From positions 406,847 through 470,846 of the forward strand of contig NZ_JACHGB010000001.1 of NCBI RefSeq assembly GCF_014202215.1: a stretch of 64,000 nt of DNA, read 5' to 3'. This document shows, one piece after another, positions 15,164 through 25,512 of this stretch. Numbering within the stretch: position 1 is the stretch's first letter; each line of letters opens with the position of its first letter. The notes beneath the pieces were generated by a model. That model did not search any database and was not told the DNA's origin. It worked only from the letters and a program-made list of their open reading frames with translations. The stretch comes from Quisquiliibacterium transsilvanicum. GTDB lineage: Bacteria > Pseudomonadota > Gammaproteobacteria > Burkholderiales > Burkholderiaceae_E. Made by a program: the position numbers and the translations under genes.

Positions 15164-17200
15164 ATGGATGCCGTGACGGTGACGTCGACCTACATCGAGA
15201 CCGCGCCCTTCGAGGTGCCGGCCTCGATCGAGGCGCTCGGCCCCGCGCAGTTCGCCGCGGGCCGCATGCGCCCGGGGGCCGCGCAGGCGCTCGGCGGCGC
15301 GGCCGGAGTGCTCGCGCGCGACCGGCAGAACCAGGCGCAGGACGTTCAGCTGTCGATCCGCGGCTTCGGCGCGCGCTCCGCGTTCGGCATCCGCGGGCTG
15401 CGCGTCTACGTCGACGGCATCCCGGCGACCATGCCGGACGGCCAGGGGCAGGTGTCGCATGCGGACCTGTCGTCGGCCGATCGCATCGAGGTGCTGCGGG
15501 GCCCCTTCTCCGCGCTGCACGGCAATTCGTCGGGCGGCGTGATCCAGATCTTCACTGCGCAGGGGGAAGGGCCGCCGCGCCTGTCCTTCGATCTCTCCGC
15601 CGGCAGCTATGGCGCGCTCGGCGCGGGCCTGCGCCTGGCGGGCGAAACCGCCGGGGTGCGCCACATGCTCGGGCTGGGCCGCGACCAGGGCGATGGCTAC
15701 CGCGCGCACAGCGACTGGTCGCGCAGCCAGTCGAACGCGCGCCTGGACTTCGGCGAGGACGCCGGCTCGCGGTGGACACTGGTGGCCAACGGGCTGCGGC
15801 TGCAGGCGCGCGATCCGCTGGGGCTGCCGCGCGAGCGCTTCGAATCGGAGCCGCGCAGCGCGGTGCCGGCGGCCTTCTCCTTCGACCCGCGCAAGTCGGT
15901 GGCTCAGGAACAGGCCGGCCTGGTGCACGAGCGGCGCCTGGACGATCGCCAGACGTTCAGGGTGATGGCCTACGGCGGGTGGCGCCATACGCAGCAGTAC
16001 CTGGCGCTGCCGGTGGCTGCCCAGCGCGCGCCGACCAGCGCGGGCGGAATGATCGACCTGGTGCGTGATTACGGCGGCCTCGATGCGCGCTGGAGCTGGC
16101 GCGCGATCGACGGACCGCGGCCGCTCACGGTGGTGGCGGGGCTGGGCTACGACGGCCTCGCGGAGCGCCGCCGCGGCCATGAGAACTTCGCCGGCGAGGC
16201 GCTGGGCGTGCGCGGCGCGCTGCGGCGGGACGAGACGAACCGGGTGACGGCGTTCGACCGCTACCTGCAGATGTCGTGGAGTTTCGCGGCGCGCTGGTCG
16301 CTGGACTTGGGGCTGCGGCGCAGCACCGTGCGGATGGGGTCCGACGACCGTTACCTCGTGCCGGGTAGCGGGGGCGACAGTGGCGACGACAGCGGCGCGC
16401 TCCGGCACGACACCACCCTGCCCTCCGCAGGCCTGGTCTATCGGGTCTCCGACGGACTGCGCCTCTACGCCGCAGCCGCACGCGGCTACGAGGTGCCGAC
16501 GGTCAACGAGATCTCCTACCGCCCGGACGGCGCGGCGGGGCTCAACCTCGAACTGCGCCCGGCGCGCAGCGCTAGCGTCGAGCTCGGCATCAAGGCGCGG
16601 GCGGGCGGGCTCGGTCGCATCGAGGCGGCGGTGTTCCGCACGCGCACCCGCGACGAGATCGTCACCGCAGCCAACGTCGGCGGGCGGGCGAGCTTTCGCA
16701 ACGCGGGCGCCACCGAGCGCAGCGGTTACGAGCTGGGCTGGAGCCGCGAATGGCCTGGCGGCCTGTCGGCCCGGGTGGCGCTGGGCCGGCTGGACGCACG
16801 TTTCGCAGGCGGCAGCCCCGCTTGCGCAGCGCCGCCCTGCGCTTCGCAGTCCGGCGCGACCCTGCCCGGGGTGCCGCGGGACACGATCTTCGCGGCGCTG
16901 GCCTGGATGCCGCCGCAGGGATGGCAGGCCGGGGTCGAGGCGCGCCGCATCGGCCGGGCGCAGGTGGACGACCGGAACTCGGACCACGCGCGGGCCTACG
17001 CTGCGCTCGACGCCTGGGCCGGTTACCTGGTGCGCACCGGCCCGTGGGAGTTGCGCGGCTTCGCGCGGGTGGACAACGCGCTGGACCGGCGCTACGCGGG
17101 CTCGGTGATCGTCAACGAGGCCAACGGGCGCTTCTTCGAACCCGCGCCGGGCCGCAACTGGAGCGCCGGGCTGTCGGTGTCCCGCGCGCTGCAGCGCTGA
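15164..17200 (+). CDS. TonB-dependent outer-membrane receptor
   Basis: A 678-aa receptor. The N-terminus reads DAVTVTSTYIET and goes directly into the plug domain (LSIRGFGARSAFGIRG, VYVDGIPATMPDG, IEVLRGPFSALHGNSSGG), followed by a beta-barrel with alternating aromatic strands. It takes up siderophores, cobalamin or other large ligands across the outer membrane using TonB energy; the ligand is not apparent. It is odd that no signal peptide precedes the plug: an in-frame TAG lies at 15152-15154, four codons before the ATG, and the 61-nt gap to the divergent FUSC gene has no room for one. The annotated protein therefore looks N-terminally incomplete. Confidence 0.88.
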   Translation: MDAVTVTSTYIETAPFEVPASIEALGPAQFAAGRMRPGAAQALGGAAGVLARDRQNQAQDVQLSIRGFGARSAFGIRGLRVYVDGIPATMPDGQGQVSHADLSSADRIEVLRGPFSALHGNSSGGVIQIFTAQGEGPPRLSFDLSAGSYGALGAGLRLAGETAGVRHMLGLGRDQGDGYRAHSDWSRSQSNARLDFGEDAGSRWTLVANGLRLQARDPLGLPRERFESEPRSAVPAAFSFDPRKSVAQEQAGLVHERRLDDRQTFRVMAYGGWRHTQQYLALPVAAQRAPTSAGGMIDLVRDYGGLDARWSWRAIDGPRPLTVVAGLGYDGLAERRRGHENFAGEALGVRGALRRDETNRVTAFDRYLQMSWSFAARWSLDLGLRRSTVRMGSDDRYLVPGSGGDSGDDSGALRHDTTLPSAGLVYRVSDGLRLYAAAARGYEVPTVNEISYRPDGAAGLNLELRPARSASVELGIKARAGGLGRIEAAVFRTRTRDEIVTAANVGGRASFRNAGATERSGYELGWSREWPGGLSARVALGRLDARFAGGSPACAAPPCASQSGATLPGVPRDTIFAALAWMPPQGWQAGVEARRIGRAQVDDRNSDHARAYAALDAWAGYLVRTGPWELRGFARVDNALDRRYAGSVIVNEANGRFFEPAPGRNWSAGLSVSRALQR

Positions 17201-17213
17201 CCGGCCGCACCCT

Positions 17214-18194
17214 TCAGCGCATCGCCTGCGCGAGCAGTTCGAAGGAACGCTTGCGCGCTTCGTGGTCGAAGATCGGGCCGCTCACCATCAGCTCGTCGAC
17301 GCCGGTGCGCGCGACAAAGGCCTCGAGCTCGCGGCGCACCGTCTGCGGGGAACCCACGAAGGAGCAGGCCAGCATCCGCATCGCCTGCATCTTCTCGGCC
17401 GGCGTCCAGTAGCTCTCAATGTCGTCGATCGGCGGCTGCATCTGCCCGCGGGTGTTGCGGATCATGTTGGTGAACTGCTGCTGCAGCGAGGTGAATAGCC
17501 GCTTCGCCTCGCCGTCGGTGTCGGCACAGACGACGTTGATGCCGGCCATCGAATTGGGCTTGTCCAGCTGGGCGGACGGCTTGAAGCGGTTGCGGTAGAT
17601 CTGGATCGCATGCTCGAGCGCCTCGGGCGCGAAATGCGAAGCGAACGCATACGGCAGCCCGAAGGCGGCCGCGAGCTGCGCGCCGAACAGACTCGAGCCC
17701 AGGATCCAGAGCGGCACCTCTAGCCCGGCGCCGGGCACTGCGCGGATCTTCTGGCCCGGCTGCACCGGTGCGAACAGCGCCTGCAGCTCCATCACGTCGT
17801 CGGGAAAGCGCTCGGCGCTGGCGTAGTCGCGGCGCAGTGCCTGCAGCGTGAGCTGATCGGTGCCGGGCGCGCGGCCAAGCCCGAGGTCGATGCGCCCCGG
17901 GTACAGCGACTCCAGCGTGCCGAACTGCTCGGCGATCACCAGCGGGGAATGATTGGGCAGCATGATGCCGCCGGCGCCCACGCGGATGGTCTTCGTGCCC
18001 CCGGCGACATAGCCGATGACGACCGAGGTGGCGGCGCTGGCGATGCCGGTCATGTTGTGATGCTCGGCCATCCAGTAGCGGCGATAGCCGTGGGCCTCGG
18101 CGTGGCGGGCCAGGTCCAGCGTGTTGCGCAGCGCATCGGCGGGCGTGTCGCCGCGTCGCACCGGGACGAGGTCGAGGACGGACAGTGGAATCAT
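17214..18194 (-). CDS. LLM-class flavin-dependent oxidoreductase
   Basis: A 326-aa bacterial-luciferase-like TIM-barrel protein. Characteristic segments are [15 protein letters not shown] at the start, [12 protein letters not shown], the phosphate-binding [15 protein letters not shown], and [14 protein letters not shown]. It matches the MsnO8/YhbW-type subgroup that uses FMNH2 or F420-like chemistry; FMN is the probable cofactor in this lineage. ATG 18194 is chosen because the residues upstream (Arg-rich) are not family-like. It converges on the TonB receptor gene with a 13-nt gap and has no evident partner. Confidence 0.9.
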   Translation of the reverse strand: MIPLSVLDLVPVRRGDTPADALRNTLDLARHAEAHGYRRYWMAEHHNMTGIASAATSVVIGYVAGGTKTIRVGAGGIMLPNHSPLVIAEQFGTLESLYPGRIDLGLGRAPGTDQLTLQALRRDYASAERFPDDVMELQALFAPVQPGQKIRAVPGAGLEVPLWILGSSLFGAQLAAAFGLPYAFASHFAPEALEHAIQIYRNRFKPSAQLDKPNSMAGINVVCADTDGEAKRLFTSLQQQFTNMIRNTRGQMQPPIDDIESYWTPAEKMQAMRMLACSFVGSPQTVRRELEAFVARTGVDELMVSGPIFDHEARKRSFELLAQAMR

Positions 18195-18382
18195 CTCGGG
18201 GCGGTTCCTTGGAGCGCGGGGCCGGCGCGCGGCCGGCGGGGTCCGTTTGCAGCGCCGCCGGCGGCGGCTCAAGACCGCTTTATACCCGCTTCGCGGAAGT
18301 CGGACCGTGGCCGCCCCGGCGCAGCGGTCCGCGATCGATGCCAGTGATATCGTGATCCGATCCGGAGACCAGGGGGCATTCG

Positions 18383-19168
18383 ATGAAGCAGAAGATCGAG
18401 TCCGCGGACGTCCACGTCGCGCTCGACGGGCACGTCGCGGTGGTGGAGATGCGCAGGCCGCCGCACAACTTCCTCGACTTCGGAATGATCTCCGGGCTGG
18501 TCGATGCCTTCGAGCGGCTGGATGCCGACCCCCGTTGCCGCGCCATCGTGCTGGCTGCGCAGGGCAGGTCCTTCTGTGCGGGCGGAGACTTCGCCAGCGG
18601 CGGCCCCGGCGCGCCAGGCGCCGACAACAGTGTGGCCCCGCTCTACGCGCATGCGGTGCGCCTGTTCCGCACGGGCAAGCCGGTGGTGGCCGCGGTGCAG
18701 GGGCCGGCGATCGGCGGCGGGCTTGGGCTGGCGCTGGTGGCGGATTTCCGCATCACCTGCCCCGAGGCGCGCTTCAGCGCCAACTTCAACCGGCTGGGCC
18801 TCCACCCGGGCTTCGGCCTGAGCGTGACCCTGCCGCGGCTGGTCGGCGCCCAGAGGGCGGCGCTGCTGCTCTACACGGGGCGGCGCATCGACGGCGACGA
18901 GGCAGCGGCGATCGGCCTGGCCGAGGAGTCGGTGCGGCTGGGCGCGGTGCGCGAGCGCGCCATTGCGCTGGCCGAGGAGATCGCGATCTCCGCACCGATC
19001 GCGGTGGCATCCACCCGCAAGACCCTGCGCGGCAGGCTGGCCGACGAGGTGCAGGCCGCCACCGAGCACGAGGCTGCCGAGCAGCAGCTGCATTTCGCAA
19101 CCGACGATTTTCGCGAAGGCGTGGCCGCGATGGCCGAGCGCCGAGCACCCGATTTCAAGGGACGATGA
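18383..19168 (+). CDS. Enoyl-CoA hydratase/isomerase (crotonase) family protein
   Basis: A 261-aa crotonase-fold protein. The oxyanion-hole elements are visible: SFCAGGDF, then [18 protein letters not shown]. The two catalytic glutamates of classical hydratases look absent: the ARFG-x-PE segment reads [11 protein letters not shown], and the AxEM segment reads AALLLYTG. It probably catalyses another crotonase reaction such as isomerisation, thioester hydrolysis or decarboxylation. It is the first gene of an operon with a CoA transferase (4-nt gap), an SDR and an acyl-CoA dehydrogenase, so it acts on an acyl-CoA intermediate. Confidence 0.88.
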   Translation: MKQKIESADVHVALDGHVAVVEMRRPPHNFLDFGMISGLVDAFERLDADPRCRAIVLAAQGRSFCAGGDFASGGPGAPGADNSVAPLYAHAVRLFRTGKPVVAAVQGPAIGGGLGLALVADFRITCPEARFSANFNRLGLHPGFGLSVTLPRLVGAQRAALLLYTGRRIDGDEAAAIGLAEESVRLGAVRERAIALAEEIAISAPIAVASTRKTLRGRLADEVQAATEHEAAEQQLHFATDDFREGVAAMAERRAPDFKGR

Positions 19169-19172
19169 GACG

Positions 19173-20396
19173 ATGACGGACAGGACGACGAGCTCCGCTG
19201 CAGTGAAACCGACCGGGCCGCTGGCGGGCTTTCGCGTGGTGGACATGACTGCGGTGGTGCTGGGGCCGCTGGCCACCCAGGTGCTGGGCGACTTCGGCGC
19301 CGACGTGATCAAGGTGGAGGGCCCGGAAGGCGACATGGTGCGCTCCGGCGGCACCTCGCGCACTCGCGGGATGGGCTCGATCTTCATGGGCGCCAACCGG
19401 AACAAGCGCTCGCTGGCGATCGACTTGAAGACCGCCGAGGGCGTGGAGGCGCTGCGCCGGCTGGTCGCCAGCGCCGACGTGCTGGTGCACAACATGCGCG
19501 TGGCGGCGATCGAGCGCCTGGGCTTCGGCTACGAGGCGGTGCGGGCGATGAACCCGCGCATCGTCTACTGCGTGGCCACCGGCTTCGGCCAGGGCGGCCC
19601 GCACAAGGACAAGCCGGCCTTCGACGACATCATCCAGGCCGGCTGCGGGCTGGTCGGCGTCAGCTCCGGAGTCGACGGCACGCCGGACTACATGCCGACG
19701 CTGATCGCCGACAAGACCGTGGGCCTGGCGCTGGTCAACGCGGTGCTGGCCGCCCTGCTCCACCGCGAGCGCACCGGCGAGGGCCAGCAGGTCGAGGTGC
19801 CGATGCTCGAGACGATGACCGCGTTCACGCTGGTCGAGCACATGGGCGGAATGACCTTCCGGCCGCCGGAAGGCGCGGCCGGCTACCACCGCATCCTGCA
19901 CGGCGGCCGCAAGCCCGCGCGCACGAAGGACGGCTACATCACGCTGCTGCCCTACACGGCGCGCCACTGGGCGGATTTCTTCGACGGCGCCGGGCGCAGC
20001 GACCTGGGCGACCGCTATCGAAACCTGGACGCGCACGAGCGCAACGCGCAGATCCACGATCTCTACGCGCACCTGGCGGCGATCGCCCCGGAGCGCACCA
20101 CCGCGCAGTGGATGGAGCTGTGCGAGCGGCTCGACATCCCCGCCACCCCGATCTACGCGCTCGAGGACCTGCCCTCGCATCCGCACCTGAAGGCGGTGGA
20201 GTTCTTCGAGGAGGTGGAGCATCCGGTGGTCGGGCCGATCCTGCAGACCCGGCCCAGCACCCTGTTCTCGGCCACGCCCGCGAGCATCCATCGGCCGGTG
20301 CCCACCGTGGGCCAGCACAGCGAGGAGGTGCTGCGCGAGCTGGGCTACGGCGAGGCCGAGATCGCCCGGCTGACCGGCGCCGACCTGTCGCCGTGA
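19173..20396 (+). CDS. CaiB/BaiF (class III) CoA transferase
   Basis: A 407-aa family III CoA transferase. The N-terminus has GFRVVDMTAVVLGPLATQ followed by LGDFGADVIKVE, the family signature, and the expected catalytic Asp lies in TLIADKTVG. It moves CoA from a donor thioester to an incoming carboxylic acid without ATP. ATG 19173 lies 4 nt after the crotonase stop; the frame is open further upstream but is not protein-like there. In this operon it would activate the acid then handled by the acyl-CoA dehydrogenase and SDR. Acceptor unknown. Confidence 0.93.
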   Translation: MTDRTTSSAAVKPTGPLAGFRVVDMTAVVLGPLATQVLGDFGADVIKVEGPEGDMVRSGGTSRTRGMGSIFMGANRNKRSLAIDLKTAEGVEALRRLVASADVLVHNMRVAAIERLGFGYEAVRAMNPRIVYCVATGFGQGGPHKDKPAFDDIIQAGCGLVGVSSGVDGTPDYMPTLIADKTVGLALVNAVLAALLHRERTGEGQQVEVPMLETMTAFTLVEHMGGMTFRPPEGAAGYHRILHGGRKPARTKDGYITLLPYTARHWADFFDGAGRSDLGDRYRNLDAHERNAQIHDLYAHLAAIAPERTTAQWMELCERLDIPATPIYALEDLPSHPHLKAVEFFEEVEHPVVGPILQTRPSTLFSATPASIHRPVPTVGQHSEEVLRELGYGEAEIARLTGADLSP

Positions 20397-20402
20397 CCTG
20401 CG

Positions 20403-20439
20403 CCCTCATCTGCGCCGTGATTTGCGCCGTGATTTGCGC
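20403..20439. repeat. Short tandem repeat, 12-nt unit
   Basis: Between the CoA transferase stop and the next gene the sequence repeats GCGCCGTGATTT about two and a half times, with a degenerate further copy in front. It is noncoding and of no evident function; replication slippage is the simplest cause. Confidence 0.7.
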
Positions 20440-20469
20440 CCGATCGTTCCCGACCATGCCCGCCGGCTG

Positions 20470-21330
20470 ATGTTCGCCCCCGGACTGCTTGCTGGAAAGC
20501 GCATCCTGGTGACCGGCGGCGGCACCGGGCTCGGCGCTGCGATGGCCGGGCGCTTCGCCGGGCTGGGCGCGCGCGTGGTCGTCTGCGGCCGGCGCCTCGA
20601 GGTGCTCGAGGAGTCCGCCTCCCGCTGGCGCGCCGGGACGGGCGCGGACGTGGAGGTGCAGGCCTGCGACGTGCGCGACGGCGACGCGGTCGAGGCGCTG
20701 ATGGACCGCATCTGGGCGCGCGGCCCGCTCGACGTGCTGGTGAACAATGCGGCGGCGAGCTTCGTCGCCCGCACCGAACGGCTGTCCCTGCGCGCGGTCG
20801 ACGCGGTGCTGGCGCCCACGCTGCACGGCGCCCTGTACTGCACGCTCGCCGCCGGCCGGCGCTGGATCGACGCTGGCCACGGCGGCGTCGTGCTCAGCAT
20901 CCTGTCGACCTCGACGATCACCGGCCGCGCGTTCACGGTGCCCTCGTCGATCGCCAAGTCCGGCGTGCTCGCGATGACGAAGAGCCTGGCCGTCGAATGG
21001 GGGCCGAAGGGCGTGCGCCTGGTGGCGATCGCCCCGGGCGCCTTCCCCACTCCCGGCGCCACCGGCCAGCTGATGCCGGGCAGGCGCGCGCACGCCGATC
21101 CGGCCGAGCGGGTTCCGCTGGGCCGGGTGGGTCGCCACGACGAGATCGCCGACCTTGCCGCCTACCTGGTGTCGGACCGCGCCGCCTACGTCAATGGCGA
21201 GATGGTCGCCATCGACGGCGGCGCGCACCTGCGCACCTCGGGCGTCGAGGATCTCCTGCAATGGACCGACGAGGACTGGGCGGCGATTGCCCGGCCCCGG
21301 TCACCCCGACAATCCGACGAGGAACGCTGA
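20470..21330 (+). CDS. SDR, 2,4-dienoyl-CoA reductase-like
   Basis: A 286-aa short-chain dehydrogenase with the cofactor motif GGGTGLG. The active-site stretch reads VPSSIAKSGVLAMTKSLAVEWG: the usual Tyr of YxxxK is replaced by Ser while the Lys is kept. That substitution, together with the downstream APGAFPTPGATGQL segment, is characteristic of the 2,4-dienoyl-CoA reductase branch (mammalian DECR type), which reduces dienoyl-CoA with NADPH. This suggests the operon handles unsaturated acyl chains. ATG 20470 is the start that begins at conserved sequence. Its stop overlaps the next start by one base (TGATG). Confidence 0.9.
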   Translation: MFAPGLLAGKRILVTGGGTGLGAAMAGRFAGLGARVVVCGRRLEVLEESASRWRAGTGADVEVQACDVRDGDAVEALMDRIWARGPLDVLVNNAAASFVARTERLSLRAVDAVLAPTLHGALYCTLAAGRRWIDAGHGGVVLSILSTSTITGRAFTVPSSIAKSGVLAMTKSLAVEWGPKGVRLVAIAPGAFPTPGATGQLMPGRRAHADPAERVPLGRVGRHDEIADLAAYLVSDRAAYVNGEMVAIDGGAHLRTSGVEDLLQWTDEDWAAIARPRSPRQSDEER

Positions 21331-22496
21331 TGGACTTCGAACTGCCGCAGGAGCACCGGATGCTCCAGGATCTGGTCGCCCGCTTCGTGCGCGAGGAGCT
21401 GCTGCCGCTGGAGCCGGCGGTGCTGGCCCGCGAGGCTGCCGGCGAGGGCCTTGGCCTGACGCCGGACGAGGAGCGCAGGCTCGACGCTCGATCGCGCGAA
21501 CTCGGGCTCTGGGGGCTCGACGCGCCCGAGGAGATGGGCGGTTCGGACCTGCCGCTGACCGCGATGGTGGCGGTCAACGAGGAGATGGGCCGGACGATCA
21601 CCCCCTACGACCTGCCGCCGGATTCGCCGAACCTGCGGATGCTGATGCTCACCGCCACGCCCGATCAGCGCACCCGCTACCTGGAGCCCTACGCGCGCGG
21701 GGAGACCTCGTCGGCGATCGCGATCTCCGAGCCCGGCGCCGGCGCCGACCCCGCGGGAATGATCACCCGCGCCCGGCGCGACGGCGACCACTGGGTGCTG
21801 GACGGACGCAAGATCTGGTCGACCCGCGCTGGCGTTGCCGACTGGACCATCGTGATGGCGGTGACCGACAAGGCCAAGGGCGCCCGCGGCGGCATCTCGG
21901 CCTTCATCGTCGACCGCGACACCCCAGGCTTCGAGGTGGTGCGCAAGATCCCGATGCTGGGCGGCCACTCCACCTACGAGGTGGTGCTCGAGGACTGCCG
22001 CCTGCTGGCGGGACAGCTGCTCGGCGACGAGGGCAACGGTTTCGCCCCGATGCAGGCGCGGCTGTCGAGCCGCCGCGTGCAGATGGCCGCCTGGTGCACC
22101 GGCATCGCCCAGCGCGCGCTGGACATGATCTGCGAGTACGCGCCGCAGCGCTCGACCTTCGGCGCGCCGCTGTCGGAACGCCAGGCGATCCAGTGGTGGG
22201 TGGCGGACGCAGCCACGCGGATCCACGCCTGCCGACTGATGACCTACGAAGCGGCGGCACGCATCGACCGTGGCGACCAGGCCCGGGTCCAGATCTCGAT
22301 GATCAAGCTGTACGCCACCGAGATGGCCTGGGACATCGTCGACCAGGCGATGCAGACCTTCGGCGCGATGGGCATGACCAAGGAGCTGCCGCTGCAGCAG
22401 ATGGCCAACGACGTGCGGCTGATGCGCATCTACGAGGGGCCCAGCGAGGTGCATCGCTGGGTGATCGCGCGCGACCTGCTGGGGCTGCGCCGCTGA
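21330..22496 (+). CDS. Acyl-CoA dehydrogenase
   Basis: A 388-aa acyl-CoA dehydrogenase. The FAD and substrate segment reads AIAISEPGAGADPAG, and the C-terminus contains RIYEGPSEVHRW, where the Glu is the expected catalytic base. The enzyme therefore looks fully active, unlike the paired homologues at 7090-9568. It introduces an alpha,beta double bond into an acyl-CoA and reduces ETF. It is the last gene of the crotonase/CoA-transferase/dienoyl-reductase operon and is translationally coupled to the SDR by a one-base overlap. Confidence 0.95.
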   Translation: MDFELPQEHRMLQDLVARFVREELLPLEPAVLAREAAGEGLGLTPDEERRLDARSRELGLWGLDAPEEMGGSDLPLTAMVAVNEEMGRTITPYDLPPDSPNLRMLMLTATPDQRTRYLEPYARGETSSAIAISEPGAGADPAGMITRARRDGDHWVLDGRKIWSTRAGVADWTIVMAVTDKAKGARGGISAFIVDRDTPGFEVVRKIPMLGGHSTYEVVLEDCRLLAGQLLGDEGNGFAPMQARLSSRRVQMAAWCTGIAQRALDMICEYAPQRSTFGAPLSERQAIQWWVADAATRIHACRLMTYEAAARIDRGDQARVQISMIKLYATEMAWDIVDQAMQTFGAMGMTKELPLQQMANDVRLMRIYEGPSEVHRWVIARDLLGLRR

Positions 22497-22565
22497 GCCT
22501 TCCCGCTTCGCGGCGTCGCGCGACGCCCGCGTCCGCGCGGGGGCGCTGGTCGTGAGTCCGGCCCG

Positions 22566-23294
22566 TCAGCGCGCGCCGGCCGGGACCGGCGCCTCCTTCG
22601 TGCCATAGCGGCGCCGGAATTCCGCGGCGCGCTCGCGCATCCAGGCAGCATGGTCGGTGTCGCCGTTGCGCTCGAGGTAGCGCGCCGCGTCCATGCCGGC
22701 CTCGTTGACCAGCGTGGGATCGGCGCCCTGCTCCACCAGATAGCGCGCCACCGTGGGCTTCTGCTGGCGGGCCGCCATCATCGCCGGCGTGGTGCCGTTG
22801 GCGGAGGCCGCATCGATGTAGGCATGATGCTCGAGCAGCAGTTTCACCGCGTCGAGCTGGCCGGCGCCAGCCGCGTAGTGCAGCGGCGTCCAGCCGGGGT
22901 GGTTGACCTGCGCCCCGCGCGACAGCAGCAGCTTCATCGTCGCGATCTCCCCATGCAGGGCGGCGTACATCAGCGCGGTCTCGCCGGCCTGGTTGCGGGC
23001 GTCGACGTTGGTGGCGGGCGACAGCAGCAGCGCGGCCAGCGCATCGTGCGCGCGCTGGCTTGCGGCATGGACGAGCGCGGGACCGAGCCGGGGGTCGGCG
23101 GAGTTGGTGCCGATGCCGCGCAGGATCAGGGTTTCGACCTGGCGGGCGTCATTGCGGCCGATCGCATCGAAGAAGTCGCGGTAGGCGTCGGCGCGGGCCG
23201 CACGCGGCGCCCCAGGCAGCAGCGCCGCCAGCGCGAGGCTCGCGCAGAAGCTGCGGCGTGACTTGAAAACTGGCTTACAAGGGCTTGAATACAC
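22566..23294 (-). CDS. Exported ankyrin-repeat protein
   Basis: About 242 aa. A basic N-terminus and hydrophobic stretch (SFCASLALAALLPG) ending ARA form a signal peptide. Four to five ankyrin repeats follow (GETALMYAALHGEIATMKLL, GWTPLHYAAGAGQLDAVKLL, GTTPAMMAARQQKPTVARYL). The protein is probably periplasmic and mediates protein contacts; similar proteins sit near tatD and holB in Burkholderiales. I prefer a GTG start at 23294 with GGAGA about 10 nt upstream, which overlaps the tatD 3' end by 20 nt; an in-frame TTG at 23333 is the alternative. It ends the minus-strand housekeeping operon. Confidence 0.82.
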   Translation of the reverse strand: MYSSPCKPVFKSRRSFCASLALAALLPGAPRAARADAYRDFFDAIGRNDARQVETLILRGIGTNSADPRLGPALVHAASQRAHDALAALLLSPATNVDARNQAGETALMYAALHGEIATMKLLLSRGAQVNHPGWTPLHYAAGAGQLDAVKLLLEHHAYIDAASANGTTPAMMAARQQKPTVARYLVEQGADPTLVNEAGMDAARYLERNGDTDHAAWMRERAAEFRRRYGTKEAPVPAGAR

Positions 23295-24039
23295 GATGGA
23301 AATTCTCCGTCGTAAGCGCGCCGATCCGGGCAATGTCGGTGCCCCTCACCTCGGCCAGGCATTCGGCCACATGGCGCACGAAGGCGGGCTCGTTGGTCCG
23401 GCCGCGGAAAGGCACCGGCGCCAGGTAGGGGGAATCGGTCTCGATCAGCAGCCGGTCGTCGGGCACTTTCGCCGCCACCTCGCGCAGGTCCTTGGCGCTC
23501 TTGAAGGTGACGATTCCGGAGAACGAGATCGCGAAGCCCAGGTCGATCGCGGCGCGCGCGGTCTCCCAGTCCTCGGTGAAGCAGTGCATCACGCCACCGA
23601 CCGCCTCCGCGCCCTCCTCCCGCAGCAGCCTCAGGGTGTCGGCCGACGCCGCGCGGGTGTGCACCACCAGCGGCTTGCCGCAGGCTCGCGCCGCGCGGAT
23701 GTGGGTGCGGAAGCGCTCGCGCTGCCACTCCAGGTCGCCCTCGAGCCGGTAGTAGTCGAGGCCGGTCTCGCCGATCGCGAGGATCTTCGGGTGCGCGGCC
23801 AGGCGCACCAGACGGTCCACGTCGGGCTCGTCGATGTCCTGGTAGTCGGGATGCACGCCGACCGTGGCCCAGAGGCGCTCATGGGATTCGGCGAGCGCGA
23901 GCACCGCCGGGAAGGCTTCCATCGTGACCGAGATGCACATCGCGGCGTCGACCGCGTTCTCGGTCATCCGCAGCAGGATGTCGTCGATGCGTCCGGCGAG
24001 GTCGGGGAAGTCGAGGTGGCAGTGGGAGTCGATGAACAC
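23275..24039 (-). CDS. tatD: TatD-family metal-dependent DNase/hydrolase
   Basis: A 254-aa TIM-barrel hydrolase. The N-terminal metal motif is FIDSHCHLDF (His 6 and 8); ETGLDYYR, the VVHTRAA segment, the MHCF histidine and the late ETDSPYLAP Asp complete the metal site. Family members are magnesium-dependent 3'-5' exonucleases implicated in DNA repair. The start is GTG at 24039, which places the conserved FIDSH at the N-terminus. The gene follows pilZ in the holB-pilZ-tatD order common in Burkholderiales. Confidence 0.95.
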   Translation of the reverse strand: MFIDSHCHLDFPDLAGRIDDILLRMTENAVDAAMCISVTMEAFPAVLALAESHERLWATVGVHPDYQDIDEPDVDRLVRLAAHPKILAIGETGLDYYRLEGDLEWQRERFRTHIRAARACGKPLVVHTRAASADTLRLLREEGAEAVGGVMHCFTEDWETARAAIDLGFAISFSGIVTFKSAKDLREVAAKVPDDRLLIETDSPYLAPVPFRGRTNEPAFVRHVAECLAEVRGTDIARIGALTTENFHRVFKPL

Positions 24040-24091
24040 GGGTGGCTGGATACGGGCGGGAAGGCGCCCGATTCTAGCCCCGTTGGCCGAT

Positions 24092-24492
24092 TCAGATCGT
24101 GTGGGTGACGCGTTCGGCCTTCTGCGTGCCGCCGAGCAGGGTCTCGATGCGGACCCGCGCCTGCTCGCCAGCCTCGTTGCGCGCGAAGCGCACGCCGATG
24201 CCCTGCGGCCTTCCGGGCACCCCTGCCGGCGTGATCCAGCACACCGACCCGGGCACCGGCATGCGGCCGGGCTCGTCCATCAGCGAGAGCAGCGCGTAGA
24301 TCTCGTCGCCGAGGCGGGCCGGGCGCGCGGTGGGAATGAAGAGCCCGCCGCCGTCGACGAAGGCCATGTAGGCCGCGTGCAGCGAGGACTTGTCCCGGAT
24401 CGACAGCGACATCACGCTGGGCCGGGGCGCTGCTGCGCTGTCCATCGGCTCGGTCACCGGGATCGAATCGTTCGAGAGGGTCGTCTGTGCCA

Positions 24493-24493
<1 letters not shown>
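24092..24493 (-). CDS. PilZ-domain protein (type IV pilus assembly type)
   Basis: A 133-aa protein whose core (VMSLSIRDKSSLHAAYM, LFIPTARPARLGDEIYALL, and GIGVRFAR) matches the PilZ protein encoded next to holB in many beta- and gammaproteobacteria. That branch supports type IV pilus assembly and often lacks the c-di-GMP-binding RxxxR/DxSxxG residues; I do not see them here. ATG 24493 overlaps the holB stop by one base (TGATG). The frame continues open far upstream inside holB, but that part is a shadow. Confidence 0.9.

Positions 24494-25508
<1,015 letters not shown>

Positions 25509-25512
<4 letters not shown>

Noticed and set aside
13439-16987. 1182-aa open frame on the minus strand
   Set aside because: Overlaps the TonB receptor (opposite strand) and the FUSC gene (other frame), both with strong family signatures.
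22566-23333. TTG start at 23333 for the ankyrin-repeat protein
   Set aside because: It would overlap tatD by 59 nt and place a long basic stretch before the signal peptide; GTG 23294 with GGAGA is a better fit, though not proven.
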